DNA from: Caldilineaceae bacterium
GTDB lineage: Bacteria; Chloroflexota; Anaerolineae; Caldilineales; Caldilineaceae
Assembly (NCBI GenBank): GCA_018003515.1
Contig: JAGNDO010000012.1
Coordinates: 35,075-99,074, forward strand
Direction: 5' to 3'
Length of the DNA stretch: 64,000 nt
Part shown: piece by piece, positions 20,101-29,387 of the stretch
How the letters are laid out: each line of letters opens with the position of its first letter
How positions within the stretch are numbered: the first letter of the stretch is position 1
Notes under the pieces: model-generated
What the model saw: the letters and a program-made list of their open reading frames with translations, nothing else
Databases searched by the model: none
Told to the model about the DNA's origin: nothing
Position numbers and translations under genes: made by a program

Positions 20101-22971
20101 GTGGGGATCAACGCCAACACCGGCCACCTCTTTGTGCTTTGCCCGGATGAAAACCGGGTGCATGCCTACGATTCCCCCAGCTATGCCTATCTGGGTTGGC
20201 TGCCCACGGGCCGCGGAGCCGGGGAGAGCATTGTGGTGGATCGGGCCAACAACCTGATCTTTATCGCCAACAGCCAGGATGACACCATCACGGTGCTGTC
20301 CGATGCTGGCCCCATAGCCACGCCCACCCCTGTGCCCAATGTGGGGACAGCCACGCCGTTCCCCACGTCCACGCCCACCCCGTCACCCACGGCCACGGTG
20401 GCCACGGTCAACACCCCCACGCCCACGGTGACCCCCACCGCCACCCCCACGGCCACCACCAGCATCATGATCGTCGGCGTCCTGCCCGCGGGGGATCAGC
20501 CCCACGGTATTGCCATCGACAGCAGCCGCCGCCGGGCCTATGTGGCCAACCATGCAGGCAGCAATGTCACCGTGATCAACCTGGATACCTTCCGAACCGA
20601 AGGCACGGTCAGCCTGGGGGATGCAGCCGGGGCCAACGGTCTGGCTGTGGATCCCCTGCGCCAGCGTCTCTATGTGGCCATGCGGGACACCAACGAACTG
20701 GTGGCCGTCTCCAGCGCCGATGACACGGTCAGCGGCGGGGCCCTCTTTGCCCCCATCTGGCGCATCCCCGTGGGTGGACAGCCCGACGGTGTGACCCTGC
20801 ACACCAGCTTGGATCTGGCCTATGTGGCCAACTTTGGCGGCGACAGCCTCTCCGTGGTCAAGGTGCGGGACGAGGACGGGGCCGGGATCGGGAAGTTGGA
20901 CATCCCCGGCAGCGCCCAGCCCAGCTTCAGCGTCTTTGATCCGGTCAGCGAGCGGCTTTACGTTTCCAACCACGGGGACGCCACCTTGCGGGTGATGAAC
21001 TGGGACGGCAGCGAGGCCCAGCGTCTGCCCACGGGGACCGGCTCCTATGGCATCAGCTTTGACGAAAGCCTGCGCCGGGTCTATGTGGCCAACATTGACG
21101 ATCGCTCGGTCAGCGTCTTCCAACTGGACCGGGCTGGTCTGGCCGCCAAGATCGGCAACATCACCCTGAATTGTCAGCCGTGGAATGTGGCGGCCAACGC
21201 CAACACAGGCCACCTCTTTGTGATCTGCTCCCAAGAAAGCCGGGCGCATGTCTACGAAGCGCCGGACTATGGCTACATGGGCTGGCTGCCTCTGGGCCAG
21301 GGGGCTGGCGAATCCGCCGTGGTGGACCGGGCCAGCAACCTGATCCTGGTCAGCAACGCCGGGGATGACACGGTCTCCGTGATCTACGATGACGGTCCCG
21401 TCGCCACCCCCACCCCCTACTGTCTGCCCGCCGCAGACAGCAACGAGCCGGACGATCAGCCCGCCAACGCACCCGTCGCCCTCATGGGCCAGAACGGTCA
21501 ATACCGCACCCTGCACACCCCCGGCGACACGGATTGGTTCGCCATTGACATCCCGGCCACCAGCCAGGGCTACCAATACTACTTCCGCCTGAAAAAGGAC
21601 GATCTGAACCTGACCACCCGCATGGATCTCTTCAGCAATGACGGCGTGACCTTGATCCAAAACACATACAGCAACATCATGGAATTTGTCTCGCCACCGG
21701 CAGGGGGGCGCTATCTGCTGCGGGTGGCCAATGCCAGCAGCTACGCCAATTGCAAGAGCTACTACACCCTGATCGCCGAGCAATTCCCCTTCATGGCCTA
21801 TCGGGTCTATCTGCCCCAGGCCGTCAAGGGCGGGGCTGCCGTGCGCACCGTCAGCGCCGAGGTCACCCCGGCGGCCATCACCCGCACGCCTATTGCTTGG
21901 CTGCAAACCGCACAGGCCACCGCCACCCCCCAGCCAGCCCTGGCCGCTGAATCGGCTCAATCCCTGACCAGCATGGCCGTGGACAGCAGCGGGCGTATCT
22001 TCGCCGCCGGTCCCGGCACGGTACAGATCCGCAACGCCCAGGGCGCGCTGATCGGCCAGACCGAGGGTGGCCCGGCCCCCCAGCAGCTCTTGGCCGGTGA
22101 TCAAGCGATCTTCCTGAGTGATTGGGGCGCGTGGTTGACGGAAAAAAGTCGACCTTCTTTGAATCAGGATCTTCAGTCTGCGCTCCAACCGATTGGGTCG
22201 GCGGGCTGGGTGGCCTTACTCGATCCTGCCACGGGAGAGACCCGGGCTCGCATCACAGACCTGAACCGGCCCAGCGGGTTGGCCTTGAACCAAAGCGGCC
22301 TCTGGATCGCCGAAACCGGGGCCGACCGTCTCGTCCTGGCCGATCCCACAACCGGGGCCATCCGCCTGCGAGTGGAGATGGGCACGCCCCCCTTCACCCT
22401 GGCAGCATCCCAAGACCGCCTCTTCGCCGCCCTGCCTGGGGCCAACCAAGTGGCCGCCGTGGCCGGGGATGGCACTATTCTCTGGCAAACTGAGCTGGAC
22501 GGCCTGGGTCTGCCCCAGAACTTGGCCTACGACTCGGCCACGGACCTGCTCTATGTACTCTATCTTCTGGCTCCCCACTACGGCCAGGTGGCGGTGATGG
22601 ATGGTCGGGATGGCCGCATCATCGACCGCATCGAGCCGAACCTCAGCCGCACCCTGCGCAATGCCCAGGCCCTGGCCGTGGACAGCGCCGATGGCCTGCT
22701 GGTGGTCAGCACCTCATTGGGCGGCGAAACCTTCCGCCTGGCCGACCGCTCCTATGCCGGGCGGCTGGACGACCTGCGTCTCGCCTCCACCTTCGGCCTA
22801 GCCGTGCAGAGCGCCAAGAGCAGCCCATCGTCCCCCAACAACGGCACCCCCCCCGGCACCGGCACAAGCGCCACGGACACCCGCCTCTGGTGGATCGACC
22901 GCAGCCGGGCCAACACCCTGCTCTCGCCCCTGGACGCAAGCCAACGGGCCATGCCCGCCGTCACGGAATAG
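17194..22971 (+). CDS. Glycosidase-like / triple-propeller / PPC fusion protein
   Basis: 1926 residues from ATG 17194 (ATG 17197 is equally possible; no strong ribosome site). Signal peptide ends near AAAQAP. A short DUF11-like region is followed by a (beta/alpha)8 glycoside-hydrolase-like domain of clan A type (about 160-490): candidate acid/base Glu282 in IWNEPN and nucleophile Glu404 in FLSETGY, 122 residues apart. Then a long Thr-Pro linker (541-737), a YVTN-type propeller (740-1035), a second TP linker, a second propeller (1090-1400), a PPC domain (about 1410-1530, with DTDWFAID), YRVYLPQAV, and a third propeller-like region (1590-1880). Propellers 1 and 2 are close copies. Likely a secreted, surface-bound polysaccharide-acting enzyme; the exact GH family (GH5/GH39-like) is not decidable here. 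Confidence 0.75.
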   Translation: MMNRTQNRPKGYLSALSRLHRAVIWIWLLTLAWPLPAAAQAPMPSVAEVAAAAALQPAVQDAPLSITGVDGVAYPLLNASASVSPASTSGGSVVTYNVTASNAGDVTGSSFRVNFTLPSGFTYRTGTSTVRINHVKVSSANPAISGKILTYGPWSFPTRRQDTLFGINTFVQERCDQTYINWQLDRSKEMLGWHGYVKQLMAGINLNTTTAEPCWIDFVNGAYDRGLQPVIRLQGGRAGDVWEKPYADGPGNYSSIAERFKWVVQNLPRRDGFKLYVQIWNEPNLNFEWGGAVNAKEFGQFQEDVAAAIRTLNDPRIVLVSAPLSPGGHLSISNFVYQMISGAPGSLWSFDLWGAHPYPANHPPEYNVHRNTAVYPQLVVDSYIEQLGWLAAWGRPGVKTFLSETGYEMWNGTYTWEGYPVINEDNRADYIGRAYRDYWRNWAEIDAVAPYQLSDPQGTWSGWNFIDGNGFTYGSPRAQFNAVKNLDKGNTLASSTIEITFQAYAPNSGGTYYANLNATAANAGVGGNGSVAPVTVYASAPTSTPTFTKSPTPAATATKTPTPTNTPTATVTNTPTHTPTHTPTHTPTHTLTATHTPTATHTPTNTPTNTPTHTPTATPTHTPTVTPTATDTPTPIPSATATDTPTVTPTATDTPTATHTPTQTPTPTSTWTPTATPTNTPTLVPTDTPTVTLTPTNTPIPTNTLTPTNTSTHTPTLVPTATHTPTVTPTATHTPTPFVKIDVQGLVTVGQAPQGIAVDSGRRRVYVANAAGNNITVLDADTLAHVTTYGLGNASGPDGLAVDAARNWLYVAGRFSNNLTTLDLGTSPVAQWQTPVGSQPKAIALDSTLSRLFVTNSGDNSLNAILPDSGANVNFPAGTQPTFLLSDPVSNLFYVTNRLDNGVTVYDTDGIPVQTLVTGQAPYGLAFDEVQRRLYVANPMSSAVSVILVGDDGLLTNLGDVRLNCQPQNVGINANTGHLFVLCPDENRVHAYDSPSYAYLGWLPTGRGAGESIVVDRANNLIFIANSQDDTITVLSDAGPIATPTPVPNVGTATPFPTSTPTPSPTATVATVNTPTPTVTPTATPTATTSIMIVGVLPAGDQPHGIAIDSSRRRAYVANHAGSNVTVINLDTFRTEGTVSLGDAAGANGLAVDPLRQRLYVAMRDTNELVAVSSADDTVSGGALFAPIWRIPVGGQPDGVTLHTSLDLAYVANFGGDSLSVVKVRDEDGAGIGKLDIPGSAQPSFSVFDPVSERLYVSNHGDATLRVMNWDGSEAQRLPTGTGSYGISFDESLRRVYVANIDDRSVSVFQLDRAGLAAKIGNITLNCQPWNVAANANTGHLFVICSQESRAHVYEAPDYGYMGWLPLGQGAGESAVVDRASNLILVSNAGDDTVSVIYDDGPVATPTPYCLPAADSNEPDDQPANAPVALMGQNGQYRTLHTPGDTDWFAIDIPATSQGYQYYFRLKKDDLNLTTRMDLFSNDGVTLIQNTYSNIMEFVSPPAGGRYLLRVANASSYANCKSYYTLIAEQFPFMAYRVYLPQAVKGGAAVRTVSAEVTPAAITRTPIAWLQTAQATATPQPALAAESAQSLTSMAVDSSGRIFAAGPGTVQIRNAQGALIGQTEGGPAPQQLLAGDQAIFLSDWGAWLTEKSRPSLNQDLQSALQPIGSAGWVALLDPATGETRARITDLNRPSGLALNQSGLWIAETGADRLVLADPTTGAIRLRVEMGTPPFTLAASQDRLFAALPGANQVAAVAGDGTILWQTELDGLGLPQNLAYDSATDLLYVLYLLAPHYGQVAVMDGRDGRIIDRIEPNLSRTLRNAQALAVDSADGLLVVSTSLGGETFRLADRSYAGRLDDLRLASTFGLAVQSAKSSPSSPNNGTPPGTGTSATDTRLWWIDRSRANTLLSPLDASQRAMPAVTE
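18814..19405 (+). repeat. Thr-Pro-rich linker-coding repeats
   Basis: About 197 codons of TPTxTPT-type sequence ([23 protein letters not shown]) built from irregular 6- and 12-bp units. A shorter stretch of the same kind (20302-20460) separates propellers 1 and 2. Confidence 0.9.
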
Positions 22972-22981
22972 GCGAAAAACG

Positions 22982-23029
22982 CAACAAAAAAGGGGTGTGT
23001 GGCCTTGGCCACACACCCCTTTTTTGTTG
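22982..23029. terminator. Strong bidirectional terminator
   Basis: Perfect 48-bp palindrome: CAACAAAAAAGGGGTGTGTG at its left edge and the exact complement at its right edge, with A-tract and T-tract on the two sides. It serves the + gene ending at 22971 and the - gene ending at 23152. Confidence 0.92.
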
Positions 23030-23034
23030 TACAA

Positions 23035-23135
23035 ATCTCGTTCCCACGCTCCGCGTGGGAATGCCAACGGGCGCTCTGCGCCGAGGGGCGCAGAGCGCCG
23101 AATCACCGCTCCCACGCGGAGCGTGGGAGCGAGAT
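23035..23135. repeat. Dispersed inverted repeat, family A copy 1
   Basis: Three stacked hairpins: outer arms ATCTCGTTCCCACGCTCCGC and its near-complement, each arm also self-complementary (CCCACGC/GCGTGGG), and a central GGCGCTCTGCGCC / GGCGCAGAGCGCC stem. The second copy is at 43648-43746. Confidence 0.88.
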
Positions 23136-23151
23136 CTGCGAGATCCCTGCC

Positions 23152-24048
23152 TCACGCCTCCAAATAATCATACATCTCCAGCACCGGCTCATAGCGGCAG
23201 CGGCAGCCCAGGAGAGAGGTGCATGCGCGGTGGGGCAGTTCGGGGGCCCGGGCCACCAGGGTTTGCTGGTTCAGGATCGTGCGGCATGCGTCGCAGGTGT
23301 GTTCGTCGTCCGGCCCCACCACATCCAGGCGGCGCACATGATCCCCGCCCTTGCAGCGTTGCCACGTTTCTTGGTTGTCCACATGCAGAGCCATTTGATA
23401 GGCCTTCCAATAGGCCGCCTCCACCCCGTCCATGCCCGGTTTGGCCAGGGCAGTTTGCACATATTCGGGAACCTGTTCCGGCGCAAGTCGCCAATAGGCC
23501 CCCCACATGTGCTGCTCCGCCGAGACCATCTTCAGCCACGCCACCACCTCCGCCGGGATGCCGTCCAACAGCCAGTGGTCCATAAAGAGAATGCGCCGGG
23601 TCAGGGCGCTGTGGCTGAGTTGGGACTCGGGGCCGGTCCAGTCCGCCTTGCCCAGGGGGGGGAAGGTGGCCTCGTAGGCCCGGCGGATCTCCAGGGCCGT
23701 GCTGGTGTCTCGCTCGGTCAGGGCCTGGCGCACCTTTTTCATGGCCACCTCACGGCTTTCGGCCTGGCGGGTGCGGTAGATCTGGACCAGCGCCTGGCCG
23801 TCTGGGGTGATGCCAAGGGGCGTACCCTCTGGGGTCAGCCAGCCCTGCTTCTGCATCAGGCTGATCTGCTGATCATAGGCGCGGGGCAGCACCTTGGTCC
23901 ACGCCCCTTGCTCCCGTGCATCGGGCAGGGCATTCCCCGCCGCCAGCCGGGCCAGCAGATGGATCTGGGCATATTCCTGGGGCTGCCTGGATTGGGCCAG
24001 GGCTGGGCCGTCTAATTTGGCACCAAAAAGATTGCGCAGAAAGCTCAT
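23152..24048 (-). CDS. Hypothetical protein with C-terminal Cys motif
   Basis: 298 residues, ATG preceded by GAGGAAA. No signal peptide or membrane segment. The N-terminal two thirds is mixed helical with no family I recognise. The C-terminus has DEHTCDACRTIL followed ~20 residues later by PHRACTS and GCRCRYEPV, a Cys/His arrangement that could bind a metal and loosely recalls the C-terminal motif of phage minor-head (SPP1 gp7-like) proteins. No other phage gene is nearby, so I do not assign it. It is followed by the bidirectional terminator at 22982-23029. Confidence 0.6.
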   Translation of the reverse strand: MSFLRNLFGAKLDGPALAQSRQPQEYAQIHLLARLAAGNALPDAREQGAWTKVLPRAYDQQISLMQKQGWLTPEGTPLGITPDGQALVQIYRTRQAESREVAMKKVRQALTERDTSTALEIRRAYEATFPPLGKADWTGPESQLSHSALTRRILFMDHWLLDGIPAEVVAWLKMVSAEQHMWGAYWRLAPEQVPEYVQTALAKPGMDGVEAAYWKAYQMALHVDNQETWQRCKGGDHVRRLDVVGPDDEHTCDACRTILNQQTLVARAPELPHRACTSLLGCRCRYEPVLEMYDYLEA

Positions 24049-24160
24049 AAGGGTTTCCTCTAATGAATCGAGTCAATGGGTGTGGGCAGGATTTTAGCAC
24101 ACAAACCCAGCGAGTGAATAAAAGAAGAGGGGCCATCGCTTCCTCAACGACATCCCCTCC

Positions 24161-24190
24161 TCTATCTCTATCTCTATCTCTATCTCTATC
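24161..24190. repeat. (TCTATC)5 microsatellite
   Basis: Five perfect copies of a 6-bp unit in the gap between the hypothetical protein and the anti-sigma gene, just 3' of the latter. Such a tract can change copy number by slippage; no regulatory role is evident. Confidence 0.95.
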
Positions 24191-24215
24191 CAACACACCC
24201 CATTGTGCATTGGCT

Positions 24216-24509
24216 CTATTTCGTCCGGGCCACCGGCAACAACTCCCCCATATCGAAGCGCCGCCACAGTCGCTCCTCCACATCCGGGGGTAGCTCTGGG
24301 TCCGCGGGCAGGGTGCGATAGAGGGAGACCGTGCGGCGCAGGGTGTCCACCACCACCCGGCAGTTTTCACACCCGGCCATGTGCTGTTCCAATTCGGCGC
24401 ACAGATCCGGGGCCAGCTCTCCATCGATAAACTCGGAAAGTTCGTGCAGATGGCCGCAGGGATCCTCTGGATGGGAATCGTTTTGGGGTGCAGGGTTAGG
24501 GTGGGTCAT
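24216..24509 (-). CDS. Zinc-finger anti-sigma factor
   Basis: 97 residues. The putative zinc-finger (zf-HC2/ZAS) motif is visible as HMAGCENC preceded by the LSEFIDGEL helix typical of anti-sigma factors. There is no transmembrane helix, so this would be a cytoplasmic anti-sigma factor. Its ATG overlaps the stop codon of the upstream sigma gene by 4 nt (ATGA at 24506-24509), indicating translational coupling. It is expected to bind and inhibit that ECF sigma factor, possibly sensing redox or metal through the Cys/His cluster. Confidence 0.85.
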   Translation of the reverse strand: MTHPNPAPQNDSHPEDPCGHLHELSEFIDGELAPDLCAELEQHMAGCENCRVVVDTLRRTVSLYRTLPADPELPPDVEERLWRRFDMGELLPVARTK

Positions 24510-25132
24510 GGCTGAATTCCATATTCTTCCAGAGAGATGGCTGGATTCTTGCTCAAAACCTCGCGCAGTTGCAGACGGGCTCGGTGCAAACGCACCTTTA
24601 CGGCAGATTCGGAGATATTCAGGGTTTCGGCGGTTTCGGCGGTGCTAAGACCGTGGATATCCCGTAGCACAAAGGTGGCCCGCAGATTCTCCGAGAGCGC
24701 TGTCAGCCCGTTTTCCAACGCATCGTGCAGATCCCCCTGCATGGCCAGATCTTCCAGCCCGTTGCGCCAGGAGACAATGGTTTCGGGCAGAGGCAAACCG
24801 CTGTCATTCAGCACACTGTCCAGAGGGACCGTGTGCTTTTTGCGGCGCAGGCGCATAAGGGCGGCGTTGGTGGCAATGCGATAGAGCCACGTCCCCAATT
24901 TGCTGCGCCCCTGGAAGCGGTCGATGTTCTTGCAGGCGCTGATAAAGGTCTCCTGCATCACCTCTTCGGCCTCGTCTTCGTCGCTCATCATGCGCAGGCC
25001 CAACGCATAGACCTGGCCGGCATAGCGTTTGAGCATACAGGCGCAAGCGTACTTGTCATGGCTGCGCAAACCCTCAAGCAGGGTCTCTTCTTCGTCATAG
25101 ATATGCAGGTCAATGGGCAGAAGGTCTGTCAT
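24506..25132 (-). CDS. ECF-type RNA polymerase sigma factor
   Basis: 208 residues, sigma-70 family, ECF group. Region 2 is visible at about 35-100 (YALGLRMMSDEDEAEEVMQE, then FQGRSKLGTWLYRIATNAA) and region 4 at about 145-200 (LRDIHGLSTAETAETLNISE, a helix-turn-helix). It directs RNA polymerase to a stress or envelope regulon. The pair with the overlapping zinc-finger anti-sigma gene is diagnostic. No promoter motif of its own was identified; a family B inverted repeat lies upstream. Confidence 0.92.
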   Translation of the reverse strand: MTDLLPIDLHIYDEEETLLEGLRSHDKYACACMLKRYAGQVYALGLRMMSDEDEAEEVMQETFISACKNIDRFQGRSKLGTWLYRIATNAALMRLRRKKHTVPLDSVLNDSGLPLPETIVSWRNGLEDLAMQGDLHDALENGLTALSENLRATFVLRDIHGLSTAETAETLNISESAVKVRLHRARLQLREVLSKNPAISLEEYGIQP

Positions 25133-25190
25133 TTGGATGCACCCGGTTTAGAGAAGGTTTCAGATCACGCGTAGATCAGCGGGATTATAA

Positions 25191-25270
25191 ATTTTCGTAG
25201 GTGCGGTTTTTAACCGCACGATCCCTCGAAAATGTAATCTGTGCGGTTGAAAACCGCACCTGCGTTTTTA
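25191..25270. repeat. Dispersed inverted repeat, family B copy 1
   Basis: GTAGGTGCGGTTTTTAACCG at the left and its near-complement at the right; each arm is self-complementary (GTGCGGTT/AACCGCAC), so it can form one long or two short hairpins. Other copies: 28081-28160, 41626-41702, and a half copy at 41427-41460. Confidence 0.9.
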
Positions 25271-25282
25271 CCATTTTGCTGA

Positions 25283-25702
25283 TCAGTAAATGAGATCCTG
25301 CCGAAAATAGCGAATGGGCAGCAATGCCGTGGCCAGGCAGAGGACAAAGGCCATGATCAGGACGATCTGCCCCAATCGGGTTAGACCACTCAGGTCGCCT
25401 TGAAGATAGGAGTAGAAAAAGACGGCCACCAACAGCCCGCTGGCTGTCATGGCCGCGGTGATGGGACCAAGGCGCATGGTCTCCTCGCCGGACAGGGCCA
25501 GGTTGTTGATCCCCATGCCCATCAACGCCGCCCCGGCCAGGCGGGCTGGCCAACTGTTCTGCTCAATCACCAACCCCCACATGCCCATAGACTGTTCGGG
25601 GATGGTGAGCAATAGCATGCCCAGGGCCAACCCCACTATCACGCCCTGTAAACGCAAGGTCACACGCAAAGGGCCATAAGGGTCATTGAATGAGCGGGCC
25701 AT
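25283..25702 (-). CDS. Small four-helix membrane protein
   Basis: 139 residues, ATG preceded by TTGAGGCG. Hydrophobicity shows four transmembrane segments: about 18-36 (LQGVIVGLALGMLLLTI), 52-68, 82-100 (ITAAMTASGLLVAVFFY) and 112-130. I do not recognise the family and see no catalytic motif. Convergence or readthrough towards the sigma gene is separated by the family B repeat. Confidence 0.6.
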   Translation of the reverse strand: MARSFNDPYGPLRVTLRLQGVIVGLALGMLLLTIPEQSMGMWGLVIEQNSWPARLAGAALMGMGINNLALSGEETMRLGPITAAMTASGLLVAVFFYSYLQGDLSGLTRLGQIVLIMAFVLCLATALLPIRYFRQDLIY

Positions 25703-26180
25703 CTTTTCGCCTCAAGAGAAGTCGTACACATGGGAATGGCGAATCCACCCCAAAACAGGCTCCAGTATATCAGATCCCAAGGGGTTTGTCAGAGCGGAGG
25801 ATGGGAATGGATTCAGCCATAAGCTATCGCGCTTCTGTTATTTTCCAGGTTGACAGTCCAGCCAACTCCTATTATGATGTGTTCACCCATAGTCCCCACC
25901 CCATTGTGAAGTTGAATTACCATCCCAATCCCAATCCATATTCACCCCCCTCAATCTTAGTCGATTCAATCCGTGGGTAAATCCAATCATTCGGTGGCAA
26001 GACGTAGCAGAAAAGCAATGCGCCTTTGTCTCTGGCTTGATCACGCGTTCCCGCGGGTTGGGTAGAAATCTGTCGATTGTTGTTTCTTAGATCGTTTCTG
26101 TCCAGATCCGTTTGTTCCACAGACCAGAGATCAACCTCGATCGCGTCATTACCAATCTTTTAGGCACCCAAGGAGGAAAA
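25703..26180. other. Divergent intergenic region
   Basis: 478 bp between a - strand membrane protein gene and the + strand ABC operon, so it must hold both promoters. No unmistakable -35/-10 pair was found; no gene or long inverted repeat seen. The ribosome site AAGGAGG for the binding protein is at 26170-26176. Confidence 0.55.
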
Positions 26181-27962
26181 ATGAATTTTCAAATTCGTAA
26201 AGCGTATCTCTTGACCGCCCTGTTGCTGTTGACCGCCCTGCTGTTCGGGGCCTGTGCAACACCCGCCGCCACCCCCGCCGCCCCCGCAGCGGAAGCCCCC
26301 GCCGCGGTTGAAGCCCCAGCCGCTGTAGAAGCGCCCGCCGTCGTCGAAGCCCCCGCCGCCGAAAAGCTCATCATCTTTGGCCTGTCCCAGGAACCAGAAT
26401 TGTTGAATCCCCTCATCCAAACCCAGACGGCTGCCTACGATGTGGGTGAGTTCATCATCGAAGGCTTGCTGAGTGTGGATCCTTCCGGCAGCTTTATCCC
26501 GTCCCTGGCCAAGGAGGTGCCGACCACGGCCAACGGCCAGGTTTCCGCGGATGGTATGCAAGTCACCTATCATCTGATAGAGGGCGTGTTGTGGAGCGAT
26601 GGCGCACCCTTCACCTGTGATGATGTCGTCTTCACGTGGGAAGTCGCCGTCAGCCCGGATAGTGGTGCGGTCAACACGACTGGCTATGACAAGATCGCCT
26701 CTGTCGAGTGTTCGGACGAACTGACTGTGGTTGTCACCTACTCCGAGTTCTATGCCCCGTTCTTGACTCTCTTCGATGCCATCATGCCCCGTCACGCCAC
26801 AGGTGAACTGGCCGCCATGCAGGAATGGGACTACAATCGCAACCCGATTGGCACAGGCCCCTTCCTGATCCAGGAATGGGTAACTGGCGACCAGATTATC
26901 TTGGTCAAGAACCCCAATTATCGAGACTATCCCGAAAAACCCTATCTGGACAAGATCGTCGTGCGCTTGATCGCCAGCGTTGAGGTGGGCAAGGCCCTGC
27001 TGACCTCCGGCGAGATCGACTTCCTGTGGAATCTGCTTGAGGCCGATGTGCCCGAATTCGAGAACAACCCCAATGTCAATGTCAACGCCACCTCTGGCGC
27101 AGGCACCGAACGGCTGGTCTTGAACTTGGGTGACCCGGCCATAGATGCCACGGACGATCCCATCAATAACCCCCATCCGATTTTGGGCGACCTGCGGGTG
27201 CGTCAGGCCATTCAGTACGGCATCGACAAGCAGTTTATCGTGGATGAACTCCTCTACGGGGCCACCACCGTGGGCGTCAGCGAGTTAAGCCTGGGCTGGG
27301 CCAAGTGTGACATCGCCCCCTCCGAGTACAACCCGGAAAAGGCTATGGCCCTGTTGGACGAGGCCGGCTTCACGGATCAGGACGGTGATGGCGTGCGCGA
27401 GTGCCACGACTGCCTGTATGCCGAAGAGGGCACCCCCATGCGCATGAAATATCAGACCACCAGCGGCAATCAACTGCGGGAAGAGTCCCAGCAACTGGTT
27501 GCGGAAATGATGGCCGAGATCGGTGTTGACCTGTTCATCGAGAACGTGCCCAGCGCCGAACTCTTTGGCAGTTGGTCCAGCGGTGCCTTCCGCAAGCATG
27601 GTCAGTACGACGTCATCATGTACACCACCAGCGACGGTGTGGATCCCCAGAGCCAGATGGATGGTTACTTCAGCTCGAACAAGATTCCCGTTGAGGCCAA
27701 CGGTGGCAACGGCTTCAACTACAGCCGCTGGATCAACGCCACAGCCGATGCCGCCATCGTTGAGGCTGGTGCCAATCCTGACTCCGCTGCCCGCAAGGCT
27801 GCCTACCAGATTGCCTGTGAGCAGATCGACGCCGAACTGCCCCACATCTATCTATACGACCGGGCCGAGATCCACATGAGCCGCACCCGTCTGGTCGGCT
27901 ATGAGGTGAATGCCTGGAATAGCCAGGGCTGGAACGCCGCCGAGTGGGACGTGACCGACTAA
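26181..27962 (+). CDS. ABC transporter peptide-type solute-binding lipoprotein
   Basis: 593 residues. ATG 26181 follows AAGGAGGA; an in-frame start 69 bp upstream is rejected. Signal peptide with lipobox LFGAC (Cys25), then an Ala/Pro/Glu-rich linker (about 28-62), then a family-5 (DppA/OppA-type) solute-binding domain with typical blocks such as LTFHL-like VTYHLIEGVLWSDGAPFTCD, GTGPFLI and RQAIQYGIDKQ. It is anchored on the outer face of the membrane and delivers oligopeptide or a similar substrate to the two permeases downstream. A terminator-like hairpin after it suggests the binding protein is made in excess over the permeases. The substrate is unknown. Confidence 0.92.
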   Translation: MNFQIRKAYLLTALLLLTALLFGACATPAATPAAPAAEAPAAVEAPAAVEAPAVVEAPAAEKLIIFGLSQEPELLNPLIQTQTAAYDVGEFIIEGLLSVDPSGSFIPSLAKEVPTTANGQVSADGMQVTYHLIEGVLWSDGAPFTCDDVVFTWEVAVSPDSGAVNTTGYDKIASVECSDELTVVVTYSEFYAPFLTLFDAIMPRHATGELAAMQEWDYNRNPIGTGPFLIQEWVTGDQIILVKNPNYRDYPEKPYLDKIVVRLIASVEVGKALLTSGEIDFLWNLLEADVPEFENNPNVNVNATSGAGTERLVLNLGDPAIDATDDPINNPHPILGDLRVRQAIQYGIDKQFIVDELLYGATTVGVSELSLGWAKCDIAPSEYNPEKAMALLDEAGFTDQDGDGVRECHDCLYAEEGTPMRMKYQTTSGNQLREESQQLVAEMMAEIGVDLFIENVPSAELFGSWSSGAFRKHGQYDVIMYTTSDGVDPQSQMDGYFSSNKIPVEANGGNGFNYSRWINATADAAIVEAGANPDSAARKAAYQIACEQIDAELPHIYLYDRAEIHMSRTRLVGYEVNAWNSQGWNAAEWDVTD

Positions 27963-27975
27963 CGTCTGATTTTTC

Positions 27976-28026
27976 CTCATGCCGGGACGTAAAGGCCAAA
28001 GGCCGCGTCCCGGCATGAGCCTTTTT
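27976..28026 (+). terminator. Intra-operon terminator
   Basis: CTCATGCCGGGACG (27976-27989) pairs with CGTCCCGGCATGAG (28006-28019), followed by CCTTTTT. Placed between binding protein and permeases, it probably gives partial termination. Confidence 0.85.
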
Positions 28027-28080
28027 GTTGGTCCACCCCTTCGTGGCCTTCAGTTGTAAACTGTACAGATCATCGGGATG

Positions 28081-28160
28081 AAATTCGTAGGTGCGGTTTC
28101 TAACCGCACAAATCACATAATTTGGGGACTTGTGCGGTTAGAAACCGCACCTACGAATTT
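28081..28160. repeat. Dispersed inverted repeat, family B copy 2
   Basis: The most regular copy: perfect 31-bp arms at 28081-28111 and 28130-28160, beginning AAATTCGTAGGTGCGGTTTC. It lies inside the importer operon between terminator and first permease. Confidence 0.95.
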
Positions 28161-28205
28161 TATCCTCAGTGGGGTTGAGCCACGTTTTTAGGTGGGAGGT
28201 GTGCG

Positions 28206-29336
28206 ATTTCCGCTTATATTATTCGCCGGTTGCTTCAGGCGATTCCCTTGCTGGTTGTGATCTCCATGATCGTCTTTGCCATGATCTCCCTTGCCCCTGG
28301 GGGACCGATGGCCGCGCTTGAGGAAAACCCAAATATCACCGCTGATGATGTGGCGCGTCTGGAAAAGCAATTGGGGCTGGATCAGCCGGTGTACGTGCGC
28401 TATATTCGCTGGTTTACCGGTCTCTCGTTCCGCAGCGGGGATGAAGGGGCGGATATGGCCGGGCGGGATACCACGTGCAGCTATTGGTCTCCGGTCAACC
28501 TGACCGTCTGCAACTCCTCCAAGGGCGGCATCATTCGGGGGGAATGGGGCTATAGCAACGCCACCAAACGCCCCGTGCTGACCGAGATCGGGGATCGGCT
28601 GCCCAACACCATCCAATTGATGGTCGTGGCCTTTCTAGCCACCCTGATTATCGCCCTACCCATCGGCGTTCTTTCGGCCCTGAAACAGTACTCTTTGTTT
28701 GACCATATCGCCACCTTTATCGCTTTTATGGGCCAGGCCATCCCTGTCTTTTGGTTTGGACTTATTCTGATCATCGTCTTTAATGTGTGGCTGAAGAACC
28801 CGACCAGCCCCACCACCGGCTTTGCCTGGTCAAATCTGACCGGCTGTTTGGACTGCACCCCCCTGATGCCCGGCGGTGGTATGGCTCCTTATGGGGTCGA
28901 TGATCCGACCCTGGGCCAGCGCATCCAGCACATGGTTCTGCCCGTGATCATGTTGGCCCTCTTTGGGGCGGGCACCTACACCCGCTATATGCGCGGCCAG
29001 ATGTTGGAGGTGATCCACCTGGATTACATCCGCACGGCCCGAGCCAAGGGGCTTGGCGAGTCTGCCCTGGTCTGGCACCATGCCATCAAGAATGCCATCA
29101 CCCCGGTCATCACCATCATGGCCCTGCAACTGCCCATCCTCTTTGGTGGGGCCCTCTTCACCGAGACCATCTTCTCCTGGCCGGGCATGGGGCGGCTCTT
29201 CTATCAGTCGGCCCAGCGGGTCGATTATCCTGTACTCATGGGCATCGTGATCATCAACGCCGCCCTGATCATCTTCTTCAACCTGCTGGCGGATCTGGCC
29301 TATGCCTTCCTGGATCCTCGGGTGCGCTACGAATGA
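28206..29336 (+). CDS. ABC transporter permease, DppB type
   Basis: Integral membrane permease of a peptide-type importer. I place the start at ATT 28206: GGGAGG at 28194-28199 lies 6 nt upstream, and reading from there gives (M)SAYIIRRLLQAIPLL, the N-terminus expected for DppB-type permeases; the first TTG (28230) would delete it and leave no ribosome site. 376 residues from ATT. The first TM helix is followed by an extracytoplasmic insert with two Cys (TTCSYW, TVCNSS), then five further helices. The EAA loop that contacts the ATPase is visible as RTARAKGLGESALVWHHAI. The partner permease is next; ATPase genes are not in the window. Confidence 0.88.
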   Translation: MSAYIIRRLLQAIPLLVVISMIVFAMISLAPGGPMAALEENPNITADDVARLEKQLGLDQPVYVRYIRWFTGLSFRSGDEGADMAGRDTTCSYWSPVNLTVCNSSKGGIIRGEWGYSNATKRPVLTEIGDRLPNTIQLMVVAFLATLIIALPIGVLSALKQYSLFDHIATFIAFMGQAIPVFWFGLILIIVFNVWLKNPTSPTTGFAWSNLTGCLDCTPLMPGGGMAPYGVDDPTLGQRIQHMVLPVIMLALFGAGTYTRYMRGQMLEVIHLDYIRTARAKGLGESALVWHHAIKNAITPVITIMALQLPILFGGALFTETIFSWPGMGRLFYQSAQRVDYPVLMGIVIINAALIIFFNLLADLAYAFLDPRVRYE

Positions 29337-29387
29337 GCCATCCGTGTTCTATTTTTCCGCTGTTCCGATCTTGCTTGGGAGAATTTC

